From NCBI GenBank assembly GCA_024663395.1, contig JANFAH010000002.1, positions 2,418,001 through 2,482,000 of the forward strand: 64,000 nt of DNA. The letters run 5' to 3'. Below, one piece after another: positions 11,729-21,939 of the stretch. The translations under genes and the position numbers were made by a program. Source of the DNA: Pisolithus tinctorius. Taxonomy: Eukaryota > Basidiomycota > Agaricomycetes > Boletales > Pisolithaceae. Position 1 is the first letter of the stretch. Each line of letters begins with the position of its first letter. The notes under the pieces are model-generated. The model was not told the origin of the DNA, made no database searches, and saw only the letters and a program-made list of their open reading frames with translations.

Positions 11729-13582
11729 CTGTGAGTCAAAGTGTGGACTGCTGGTATAAACCAAACAAATCCAACACCAAAGACAAATAAAGTGTGAGTG
11801 GTGGTGTGCCTCCATGGAACCTGGAGTGCAGAAACCTAAGAGGGGGAAACTTCAATGGGAGGGTGCTCCTAGCACAAGTCGTCGACGAGTTATGCAGGAG
11901 AGGATGAATGAATGCTGATTGAGAAGGGGATGCTGAACAGAGCAGGGGTGTTCAGCCAAAAGGACTTGGGAGTAATAGACTTTGATAGAATATGCTCCTG
12001 GCACAAGTTGATGACAAGTTACACAGGAGTGGAAGAATGACTAAGCAAGAGGTTGCTGACTAAGCACTGCTGATACTGCTGATGATGAATGAAGGTAGAT
12101 AGACCCTTAATGGAGCCTCAACTACCAAGGATGATGGATGGTGACAGATAGACTCTTCCAAATGAGCCTCAACTGTCAATGATGAGATAGGCACTGAACT
12201 GACTGCTGAGTGAATGGCTTCTGATTGCTTCCTGGTAGCTAAGTACACAGGGGTTTATATACTGTGGGGGGAGCACAGCTTGTGACAAACAAGGCACAAA
12301 CACTTGGTAAGTAATGAGTAAGGACTGGGTAATCATGATGAGTAAGTGAGAAATGAAAAGTAAGCAAGCAAAGAAGATTGGTAAGTATTGGCAATGAATG
12401 AGTCAAGGATAGTCAAAATATCACAAAACGAGTCAAATAGAATCAGAAACTGAGTAAGCACACTGATATCACATTAGGGGGTGGCGATGCAAGTTAGATC
12501 TCGGTGGAGACATCTCTAGATCCAAAGATGGCATGACAGATGGACGGTGTTTCCAGATAGGGAAGTATTAATTCCAGAATTGAAGGGCATGAGTCAGGTG
12601 TCAAAGGGGGCTAGGGCATTGGGGGTCTGTGGGGCAACGAGAGCATACGCGATCACATCTCCCACCCTTCCATCCTCTCAGCAAAGTTAACAAAAACTTC
12701 ATGGATGGGGTTCTGATGGAGGAGGAGGAGAAGGGGGGACATCTTCTGCTGGATCTTGCAGTAAGAAGGCAAGATGCATGTCATACTCATCATGAATGCG
12801 ATCAGGGAGGCTGGAGGACAGTAGATTATGCTGCAGCTGTCGCAATGTGGGAAGAATGATGGACGAGACTGGAATAAAGACAGTGCAGGGAGCAGGGAGG
12901 AACAATCCATATGCTTCATCAACCGGGGAGACTGAAACAACCACATAAGACCTTTCTAACTGAGTGACAGACCTGAGGCAACCAAAGAATGTCCTTCTGG
13001 AAGTCATACTGACAAGGAGAACATGCTGACCAAGCTGCATGGGATGAGATGGGGCTGACAACAATGGGATGAACCAGGGGGCTTCAGGACAGAAGCTGGT
13101 GGGAACGCCTGGCAGATATATGTAGCCACTGTCTCTGGCAAATGAGACAAGCGAGATGATCGATGAAGAGGTGGCCATGATTGATGGACTTAGTGAAATG
13201 AGCATCTGATGGATGGAGTGCTGTAGAAACATGCAGGGTGTGAGGATCCTCTCCAAATTTGGAAGGAAGAATCATGGGGCTGAGCACTTTAAGCGAGTGT
13301 GGGAACGGAGTTGATATCTTTAGAAATGGTGGAGATACGACGAAAACCGGAATGCCATACACGGGCGCTAAAAACCTTTAATGTGCGCTTAACTCGCTTC
13401 CTCTTTTCTCTTTAGCACTGATGACTCGTTCTTGTGCGAAGGATGACTATTAACATCCGACAGTCTTTCTATGCATGAGGCCTTTAGTCTTCATCTGCAT
13501 GCTTGGGCATTGTGTGCAACTCGTCAACGAGTTAGGCAGAGTCAGCTGTAACCATGTCCACAACACCTTTGGTGTGTGACAG
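11729..13582. mobile_element. 1.85-kb element, copy 2, inserted in copia integrase
   Basis: Colinear with 2239-4085 over its whole length. Here the empty site can be inferred: the copia protein reads IGKER before and NPPHCEH after, giving GAG-CG-CAACCC on the minus strand. The flanks are CG on one side and TG (CA on the plus strand) on the other, so the 2-bp duplication was probably CG with one copy later deaminated. The element ends CTGT...ACAG. No transposase is recognisable. The same kind of short repeats as in copy 1 lie near 11875 and 12005. Confidence 0.8.
12699..13256 (-). CDS. Hypothetical frame of the 1.85-kb element (copy 2, longest version)
   Basis: A 185-codon frame; the first ATG is at about 13232. 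Recognisable by ARDSGYIYLPGVPTSF, MTSRRTFFGCLRSVTQL and a charged, proline-rich C-terminus (DPAEDVPPSPPPPSEPHP). The 3348-3785 frame of copy 1 is its homologue but stops earlier. No known domain, signal peptide or membrane segment was seen. It may be the element's own product or a captured host fragment, and I cannot tell whether it is translated. Confidence 0.3.
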   Translation of the reverse strand: MERILTPCMFLQHSIHQMLISLSPSIMATSSSIISLVSFARDSGYIYLPGVPTSFCPEAPWFIPLLSAPSHPMQLGQHVLLVSMTSRRTFFGCLRSVTQLERSYVVVSVSPVDEAYGLFLPAPCTVFIPVSSIILPTLRQLQHNLLSSSLPDRIHDEYDMHLAFLLQDPAEDVPPSPPPPSEPHP

Positions 13583-13584
13583 CG

Positions 13585-15238
13585 CTCCTTCCCAATGGGC
13601 TTCTGAGTGGCTTTGGCATATTCACATGAATTGCATGTGCCCATGGTGGAATGTGCTTCATCCAGTTTAATTCCAGTGATTGTGCCATCCTTGAGCATGT
13701 TCCAGATGGCTTCAGGAGCAATGTGGCCAAGCCTTATGTGAATCTCCTCCATGGTTAAGGATTCCGTGGCCTTGGCTAGGCCTGCGAAGGCATGATGAGC
13801 TTGTTTGAGGCAGTAGAGGCCTTTTTGCATCGGAATTTCGGCTACTTTCTTTTTCTGAGCATCGAAGATTTGACAGTGCTTGTCTTGGAATAATGCTGCA
13901 TACCCAGCGACATCAAGTTTGCTAACAGAAATGAGTGTAATTCCCATCTTGGGAGCATAGAGCATGTCCTTGAGTCGAATGGGTCTGGGTAGTGCCATTT
14001 GGGAGTGAAATTGCGAGATCGCCTTTCCCAATGGCATGGAAGGTGTGGTTGTCTGCAGTGGTGATAGGTTTGGGTACAATTGGCTTGTAATCAAGGAATT
14101 TGCTGCAGTAGGAGGACATATGATGTGAAGCGCCAGAGTTGAACAGGATTGTCTCTTCTGCAGGATTTAGGCTTTTGCCTGCAAGGAGAACATGGTCATA
14201 GTTGTTTGTATATGCATCTTCTTCATCATTAACAATGTCCTGGGGGTTCGGAATTTCTTCCTCTGCAATTTCTGTAAGCCAGTCGTCATCCTGCAGGTGT
14301 GCTAGCCAAACTCCATCAGGTTCTGAGTCAGCGCTGGTCTGCACACTCGAGCTGGCTGATGCAGTGGCTGCTTTTCTGGTACCTTTCTCCTTCTTTTTCC
14401 CTTTTCCCTTGTTCTGGAACCACTTGGGCACTTGCCCAGCTTTTCCACCACCCTCTTCCCAGCATTGGTCTTTTGTATGACCTTTCTTTCCGCAGTTTTC
14501 ACAAGTGGACTTCTTTCTGTCTTTCACTGAGTAAGCTGCATCTTTGGAACTTCCGGAGTTCCCAGAGTTGCCTCTCTTCATCTGCGTTTGGCACCTATCA
14601 TATTTGTCAGAAATTACTTTGATGATAAAGTCTGGAGATAGGTCCTTTTGCATGACTAGGGCTGAAGATGTCATAGCTGCAAGGTTGGAGTCATAAGAAG
14701 TGGGAAGTGAACTGAGGATGATGGCTGTGAAGTCATTGTCTGTGATTGACTGTCCAAGCATGGCAAGTTGTTCGCACAGTGCATGCATCTTGTCGAAGTG
14801 AGTGTGGACATCACCTTTTTCTGAACAGCGGGATTCTTGGAGTTTTCTCTGAAGGTCAATTGCGACAATGCAAGAGCGGTTTTGGAAAAGGTCAGTGAGG
14901 ACACCCCACACACTCTTTGCAGTCTCTTCCTTCAGGACTCAAAGGAACAGAGATTCTGGGAGCGACACAGCAATCACTTGCTTGATGTATCCATTGTCCT
15001 TAGCCCATTGCTGAAGTTTTTCTGCATATTCACTAACAAGTTTTTGCTCCATGGTTGTGGGCTTCCAGGAGGCATCTTTCCCTGCTGAAGGGTCCTCTGG
15101 TTTTGCATCCAAGCCAGTCAGGTGTCCAATCAGCCCTTTTGAGCTGATGGCCCATTCAACCCAAGCCTTGTAGTATAGCCAGTTGCTTCCATCCACATTT
15201 AGGGTTGGGACTTGTAAGGAATGATCATCTTTTGCCAT
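13585..15238 (-). pseudogene. Copia Gag, protease and GAG-pre-integrase region
   Basis: Starts at ATG 15238 (MAKDDHSLQVPTLNVDG, a typical copia Gag start with VDGSNWLYYKAWVEWA). An in-frame TGA follows at 14939-14941. Then come the UBN2-like Gag core (TAIILSSLPTSYDSNLAAM), a CCHC zinc knuckle CENCGKKGHTKDQCW near 14460-14505, a Lys-rich linker, and the protease site LFNSGASHHMS at about 14130 where Asn replaces the catalytic Asp. After a frameshift near 14000 the GAG-pre-integrase domain reads MEEIHIRLGHIAPEAIWNM with the Cys pair CNSCEYAKA, ending at IGKER where the 1.85-kb element cuts in. Gag forms the particle and the protease would process the polyprotein. Confidence 0.85.
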
Positions 15239-15290
15239 AGTGGGTATTGATGCTGTGTATTAACTCTTTTGGAATTAGAGTGTGAGAGCA

Positions 15291-15302
15291 GGGCTCATAA
15301 CC
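15291..15302 (-). other. Copia primer-binding site
   Basis: GGGCTCATAACC on the plus strand abuts the 5' LTR and equals the initiator tRNA-Met anticodon arm (CAU in the middle). Minus-strand DNA synthesis would be primed by a cleaved half-tRNA. Confidence 0.8.
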
Positions 15303-15594
15303 TAATGAAGATATGAGTTTCTCAGTGTACGAAGTAGTCACTTTATTAGTACCTAACAAAGGTATGAGTTTCTACACTATGTCAGTACCAAGTAAATGAG
15401 CAGGAATCTAGCTATACTCACCTCAGTGTATGAAGTAGTCACTGAGGTGGAAAAGAACAGTGCAGAAAATTTATAGTACTGTAATTAGTAAGCATAATGA
15501 CATCGGAATTTAATTCTGAGGGTTGGGGAACAATTCCAAGCCCTCTGGGTGAAACTCCGAGATGCTACCATAATTCCAGATTGCATTCTCAACA
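15303..15594 (-). repeat. 5' LTR of the copia element
   Basis: 292 bp. The minus strand begins TGTTGAGAATGC and ends CTTCATTA. It is the partner of 8085-8376 and is followed by the right target duplication GGCCC (15595-15599). Confidence 0.92.
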
Positions 15595-15639
15595 GGCCCA
15601 TCTCAGGGTCTATATAAGTGTTGGTGTTTTGGCACACAG

Positions 15640-17039
15640 GCTGCCCATGTGGTGTGACTAAGTGTGACTACACTATGTGGTCCCTTCTGCACCTCTATTT
15701 CATGCATGTACAGGCTGGGCATGCACACCAATCTGGTATTGGCCCCCACTTGGTCCCTCCTAGGTGCTTTGTGCCCTGTACCTTGTTCTTGCACTTTGAT
15801 CAATAATGGATCAGGCATTTTCCTTGTGCAAGTGTGTATGTTCTTCCACCCACCTTCTCCCCCTTCACCCAGTCATCTGTAGGAGTACAAGCAAACATGT
15901 GTCTGATGAACTGAATGCCACATGATATGGCCTCTGAACCATTGTACACCATCACATGAGATGGAAGGCGGAAACCATGTTGTAAGGAGTGATACAAGAA
16001 ACATATATACCAATGTCAAGGAATTGCAACACAGCAAGGCCATCAGGAAAATAACACTTTACTATTTTTGACTTTTTGTGACTAATGTGACTTTTTGGGA
16101 AGGAATCTACTATCATTACCCATGCCCTGCAGGCATGGCTGCACTGTTCTTGCTGATTTTGGTCTTGTTCAAACCACCTAATTCATAGCTTTCAGTAGAT
16201 ACCACATACATTCAAATTGATGGAGGTTCCAAAGAGATATTGTGATTTTTCTCTCAGACAGTGTGCATCACAACAATGGCTCAATATCTCTGAATTTTCA
16301 GACATTTTCTAGTCTTCTTGGCTTAGATATATCATCACTTAGTTGTCTCAATACATTCTGTTCTCTTTTCATTCTTCAAAATGCTGTATATGGTCAAAAA
16401 AAAAGTACAGATAGTAGGTTCCTTCCCAAGAAGTCACAAATAGTCACAATAGTCACAAAAGAGTCGAAAAAAGTCACAAAAAGGTCAAAAATAGTAAAGT
16501 GTTGATTTCCTGATGAAACAATCTCCCTGCAAGTGACCAAGAGGCTGCAGTTACCCATACATACTGCCTTGGTAACCAATTGTGGTGGAGTTTCTGGCCA
16601 ACATGGGCAGCAATCCTGGGGGTTCGAGACCACAGCATCCTGCCCTCTCTTCCACAGACTTCTACCAACCGTCGGTGTATGAGTGAGGTCCTCCATAGTT
16701 CTTCGATCTGTAGCTCAATCAGGGGGCAGGGTTGGATTTCCTCTCGTATTTCCAACCAACTTCTTGCTTTGCACGTATCAGTGAGTTCCTGTGGTTCCAT
16801 CGCCATGTTCATGCACTGACATACACGTACTGTTATCCACACTTATTTCTTCATACAGATAACTGGGGATTGCCTACTCCATACTCCGCATCATTGCTCG
16901 TGGGTCCTTTCGCACTGTTTAATTAGCCTCCCGATTTGAGCAGCGTTCTGACGCTCAAGGTTGCTCACCCTATTTGTTTGTCGGTTCCAGGGATAACGTA
17001 TGTAGAGCTTTACTGTTCCTGTCTCATTGCCACTGATTA
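15640..17039 (+). repeat. Left flank of duplication unit 1 (upstream of gene A)
   Basis: No coding gene was found. The stretch 15640-16030 is homologous to 31885-32125 (same strand) and, inverted, to 30225-30640 and 43880-44095. The shared landmarks are a CTTTGATC box, GTAGGAGTACAAGCAAAC, a CACATCA-rich part and CCAATGtCrAGGAATTG at the end. From about 16640 onward it matches the upstream region of gene B (32610-33000). A 475-bp inverted-repeat element (16041-16515) sits inside. Confidence 0.7.
16041..16515. mobile_element. MITE-like element, 475 bp with imperfect TIRs
   Basis: The left end CATCAGGAAAATAACACTTT and the reverse complement of the right end share CATCAGGAAA and AACACTTTACTATTTTTGAC. 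The inverted similarity then continues through several GTGACTTTTT-type repeats and GGGAAGGAAyCTACTATC. No transposase-like frame is present. A target duplication is not obvious. The matching sequence in unit 2 (32120-32540) lacks it but is itself rearranged, so the empty site is not clean. Confidence 0.55.
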
Positions 17040-17101
17040 TCAAACCTGATCTGAAAAGCAGAACCATCTTCACCGCGTATATCATCCCAGTCTAATATTC
17101 G
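17040..17101 (+). promoter_or_regulatory. Conserved promoter-proximal block of HET gene A
   Basis: The block just upstream of the start codon contains GCAGAACCATcTTCACCG and TATATCATCCCaG..TAAT.TTCGATGGCT. Equivalent blocks lie before gene B (33010-33074), gene C (29004-29075, inverted) and gene D (42657-42720, inverted), so all four genes inherited one promoter. TATA-like TATATCAT is a candidate core element. Confidence 0.5.
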
Positions 17102-18867
17102 ATGGCTTTAACAGACGTTTCCCACATGCGAGCGAAGTTGGAATGCTGCCCTCCAGGGGATGATGGGCAGGATGTCGCCCTCTACGACCTGGTGGACGCC
17201 CTCTACTGGAGATACCGCAGAGAGAGAGAAATCGATGACTTGAACGAGGCAATCACAATGCACCACGCGGCTTTGCAACTCCGACCACTCGAGAATGACG
17301 ATCGGTCCAACTCACTCAACGATCTTGCTGTTTGTCTTGCACATAGATATGACAGTCAGGGAGCAGTCGATGACTTAGAAGAAGCCATCACGCTTGGACG
17401 TGAAGTGTTAGGGCTCCGTCCACCAGGGCATCCTTGGCGAGGCATATCTCTCTACGACCTTGCTACTCACCTCAAGAGGAGATCTCTGAGAGAGGCTAAG
17501 ACAAGTAACCTGGATGAAGCGATCGAACTGTTCCATGCAGCTTTGCAACTACGTCCCTTTGAGGATGTAGGGCAGTGTTCGGCACTCCGTGAACTTGTTC
17601 TCTGTCTCTCGATTAGATATGAAAATCAGGGGGAAGTTGATGACCTCGAAGAAATCGTGGCACTCAGACGTGCAGAACTAGAGCTCTTTCCGCGAGGGGA
17701 ACCTAGTCATGTTGAATCTCTTTACAACCTGGGTCGTGAGCTTAGGAAGGGGTTCGTAAATAAGGTTGCGACCCACGACTTGGAGGAATCAATTGAGCTG
17801 CTCCACCAAGCTTTAGAACTGTGTCCCTCAGAACATCCCAGTCGGTCCTGAATGCTCCATGAGCTTGCTCTGTGTCTGTCGAATAGATATGACAAACTGT
17901 GGACAGTCGATGACTTGGGGAAAGCTAATATATGTGGATGTGCAGCACTAGACCTCTGTCTGCTGGGGCATGCCAACCATGGTGAGCCTCTCTGCACTAT
18001 CGCTTGCGACCTCAGGAGGAGGTTCATGAAACAGGCTATGACACGCAACTTGGAGGAAGTGATTGAGCTGCACCATGCAGCTTTGGAACTTCGTCCTTCT
18101 GGGCATCGACATCGGCCTTCACGATAGACATGACAAGCATGGGGCAGTTAATGACTTGGAAGAAGCCATCGCGCTTGGACATACAATGCTAGGGCTCTGT
18201 CCACCTGAACATGTCGATCGTGGTGTATCTCTCCATAATCTTGCTTGCGACCTCAGGAGGCGGTTCGCAAAAGAGCCTGTAATCCACGACTTGGTGGAGG
18301 TGATTGAGCTATTCCGTGTGGCTTTGGAACTATGTCCTTCCGGACACCCTGACCGCTCCTCAACGCTCCATGAGCTTGCTGTCTGTCTATCGAATAGGCA
18401 TGGCAAGTACAGGGTAGTTATTGACTTGGAAGAAGCCATCGCCCTTGGACGTGAAGCACTAGAGCTCTGTCCAACAGGGCATCCTGATCGTGGTGTAGTT
18501 CTTTACAGCCTCGCATGCAACCTTTGGAACAGGTTTGAACAACAGGCTAACATACCCGAATTGCACAGGACAGACTTCCTTGATCAGGCTGCACTGGCAG
18601 CTTGCCCGACAAGCAAGGCTGATCTCTCCTCTTCCCTTTGCGAGCTCTCACTACACCTCTGGGACTGATTCCAGCAGCAGGCCGCCACGACTGATCTAGA
18701 CGATGCCATTTGTCTTGCAATGTACGCTTTGGAGCTCCGATTGCCTCATGAAGATGTTTCAATTGCAGGGTGGGTTCAGAGGCTGGCCCAGGGAGCAGAC
18801 TCAGAAAAACCTGTCATGTTTGGTCAAGCGGCAGACAATCTATGTATTCTCGTGAAATATCATAGGG

Positions 18868-18873
18868 CCGGAT
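18868..18873. other. Target-site duplication CCGGAT
   Basis: CCGGAT precedes the element and is repeated directly after it at 21940-21945. Removing one copy plus the element restores the reading seen in gene B (GGGCCrGATTCCAAACTCAG). Confidence 0.8.
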
Positions 18874-21800
18874 TATGGAAAGCCGGACGGTCACGCTCAG
18901 AAAGGCAGTGGGCGAGGTGCCCATAAATACTAGACTTGGTAATTGACCCCCTTGGGACCCAAGACACCGCAAACTTACCCGAGATGTAGTTTAACGGCTT
19001 TGCATATATTATAATGAATCATGAAAAATGGCCACGAAAATGTAGATACGAGCCTGACATACTACATAGTATCTACCACTTGTCTAGGAATAGGTCGTCA
19101 TCATCACTTTCATCGTCAGAAAACACCCTACACTGTATTTTTTGAAGCTTTATTCTTGGCCACTGTCGAGAACAGTGGAACTTCAATTGCAGCTGCTCGT
19201 CGAAAGCCGAGACTGAAGCTTCACACTATGTAATTGTGTAGCCACACCTCTCGTGGAGTGCTGCCTGCCCTTGCCTGCCTGCCGTAGATAATTCCATAGC
19301 CACTGACAAGCTAAAAATGCTGCTGGCCCGCCACTACTCCCAACCCATGTCCACATTTGGTATATATTGAAATTTCCCACCCTACTGCCCTGTAGTCCCC
19401 TGGGTCAGCTCCCTTGCCCAACTGGGCTCTATCCTCTGCTGGCATGCACCATATATGGTCATTAACATGAAGTATAAGTATATTAGAGCATAATTGAATG
19501 CTTAGTTGAGTATATTAGTGGCCCTGAATAGCTTGGAAATGAGATAGGGGCAAAAAGCCAAAAAGCGGAAGCATTTTTGATATATTGGACATATCTACTT
19601 GGTTTTCATGTATCCATCAAGTTAATATGTATGCCTACAACATATTCAAAGTTCATAGACTTTGATGGAGTGCTTTACATGTGGTGACACAATCTCCTCC
19701 TCCCTGTATTTCACCATAGAAAATTTTTTCTGGGTCTTTCTGTGCTGGTACTGTAATGTAACATGGTATAATAGTTACACTTAGCGAATTGGTGCATAAT
19801 TGGACCACCCATTTGGTGGCTGAGAAGCTCTGAATTGCTAGAAAGGATTTCAGGGGTTACAGACAAAAAAGTGTTCGCAATTTTGCTACATTTGATATGG
19901 GCATTTGAGAAGGACATCCCCTTGTAGTGGCCCTCTGTACCTATATAATATCACAAGCTCGTTGAATGGGGTGGAGTTCCTGAGGTGTTGTGCCATGGTC
20001 TTCCCCTGCTGGTATTTAGGGGCTCCATCAATTTCCAGGCAGTATATTGCTATTCCGAATATCTAGGGATCTATTGAATACTTATTCACAGCCAAAAAAT
20101 AAATACCAAGTCCACACCAGAAGGGGAGAGAGCAGGGGAAGGAAAACAATCACCCAGAGAGTGTGGGAAAATGTGCAAAAAGTTGCGGAGACTTTTAAAA
20201 CATATCAGAAAGATGGAATGGTACATCACACACAGTGTCTGGTGCTTAATGGATGGTAGTACTGGGATTTTAACACCTGATAGCTCCTCCTAGAATTATA
20301 TTACACCTACTTCAGTGTGTCACACCCTCAGAACTTGAGACTTGGTGCCAGTCTCTTATCCTGAGTAGTGAAATGTATTTACTGAATCAAAAGTCCACAT
20401 GTATCATTTTTCGCATTTTTTTGGGTTCTCTGGGTAATGCAGGTATCATATTACATGAAGGCATGTCCCATGACCAATGGGAACATGGTACTCCATCCAT
20501 TGAGCACCAGACACTGTGTGTGATGTACCATTCCATCTTTCTGATATGTTTTAAAAGTCTCCGCAACTTTTTGCACATTTTCCCACACTCTCTGGGTGAT
20601 TGTTTTCCTTCCCCTGCTCTCTCCCCTTCTGGTGTGGACTTGGTATTTATTTTTTGGCTGTGAATAAGTATTCAATAGATCCCTAGATATTCGGAATAGC
20701 AATATACTGCCTGGAAATTGATGGAGCCCCTAAATACCAGCAGGGGAAGACCATGGCACAACACCTCAGGAGCTCCACCCCATTCAATGAGCTTGTGATA
20801 TTATATAGGTACAGAGGGCCACTACAAGGGGATGTCCCTCTCAAATGCCCATATCAAATGTAGCAAAATTGCGAACACTTTTTTGTCTGTAACCCCTGAA
20901 ATCCTTTCTAGCAATTCAGAGCTTCTCAGCCACCTGATGGGCGGTCAAATTATGCACCAATTCACGAAGTGTAACTACTATACCATGTTACATCACAGTA
21001 CCAGCACAAAAAGACCCAGAAAAAATTTTCTATGGTGAAATACAGGGAGGAGGAGATTGTGTCACCACATGTAAAGCACTCCATCAAAGGCTATGAACTT
21101 TGGATATGCTGTAGGCATACATATTACCTTGAAGGAGACATGAAAACCAAGTAGATATGTCCAATATATCAGAAAAGCGTGCGCTTTTTGGCTTTTTACC
21201 CCTATCTCATTTCCAAGCTATTCAGGGCCACTAGTATACTCGACTAAGCATTCAATTATGCTCTAATATACTTATACTTCATGTTAATGACCATATATGG
21301 TGCATGCCAGCAGAGGATAGAGCCCAGTTGGGCAAGGGAGCTGACCCAGGGGACTACAGGGCAGTAGGGTGGGAAATTTCAATATATACCAAATGTGGAC
21401 GTGGGTTGGGAGTAGTGGCGGGCCAGCAGCATTTTTAGCTTGTCAGTGGCTATGGAATTATCTACGGCAGGCAGGCAAGGGCAGGCAGCACTCCACGAGA
21501 GGTGTGGCTACACAATTACATAGTGTGAAGCTTCAGTCTCGGCTTTCGACGAGCAGCTGCAATTAAAGTTCCAGAGTGCGCTCGACAGCTGCCGAGATAC
21601 TGAAGGTTCATTTTCACAGTACTGCCTGGCAATTGATATGATCATCGATGCCCTGAACAGCAGTGATTCCAAGCACACTTTTGCACTGATGCTCTCCCAG
21701 CAAGGCATGGTATTAGTGGAAGGCGAGTACCTGTGGTACTTGATACATTATGTAGTACTACGGTAACTAGAATGTCATTACTTGGACTCAACCTTGGCAG

Positions 21801-21939
21801 TCTGCATAAATACCTATAAACACCCATGTGTATTTTTTCTGGGGCTGTCCCGGGTCCCAAGGTGGCCGACTACCAAATGCAGTAGGTGTACGGCACATCC
21901 CCTACCATGTACCTGAGCGTGACCGTCTGGCTTTCCATA
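18874..21939. mobile_element. 3,066-bp palindromic (foldback) element inside HET gene A
   Basis: The ends are TATGGAAAGCCgGACGGTCA.. and its inverted copy (27 bp with one mismatch), flanked by CCGGAT on both sides (18868-18873 and 21940-21945). Gene B shows the empty site at the same place. The two halves are inverted copies: left arm 18874-20256, right arm 20493-21939, loop 20257-20492. The inner about 1.07 kb of each arm is almost identical (for example 19183-19380 against 21369-21566), while the outer about 300-370 bp shares only the terminal repeat and scattered blocks such as TTGGGACCC. No transposase was recognised. A 6-bp duplication does not point clearly to one superfamily. Confidence 0.85.
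20257..20492. other. Unpaired loop of the 3,066-bp palindrome
   Basis: This 236-bp centre has no inverted partner. It has no convincing gene. Short frames on each side simply read out of the arms into it. Confidence 0.6.

Larger units (their letters stand above)
8085..15594 (-). mobile_element. Ty1/copia retrotransposon, complete but decayed
   Basis: Both LTRs are 292 bp (8085-8376 and 15303-15594) and the element is flanked by the 5-bp duplication GGCCC (8080-8084 and 15595-15599). On the minus strand the order is LTR, primer site, Gag with zinc knuckle, protease, integrase, reverse transcriptase, RNase H, polypurine tract (8377-8385, GAGGGGGAG), LTR, which is the copia order. Two later insertions lie inside: the 1.85-kb element (11729-13582) and a solo gypsy LTR (9149-9735). 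Without them and their target duplications the element would be about 5.06 kb, a normal copia length. Stops, frameshifts and lost catalytic residues make it inactive. Confidence 0.92.

Noticed and set aside
15291..15302. GGGCTCATAACC as part of a tRNA gene
   Set aside because: No acceptor, D or T arms surround it. It abuts an LTR on one side in both places, which fits a primer-binding site.
19183..21566. Paired small frames in the palindrome (19183-19380 with 21369-21566, 19711-19917 with 20832-21038, 20047-20259 with 20451-20702) as genes
   Set aside because: They are the same sequence in inverted copies, lack any domain and lie in AT-rich element arms.
18874..21939. Palindrome as an assembly artefact
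   Set aside because: Arms are not identical, inverted ends and a perfect 6-bp duplication are present, and gene B supplies the empty site. Long reads would still be a useful check.
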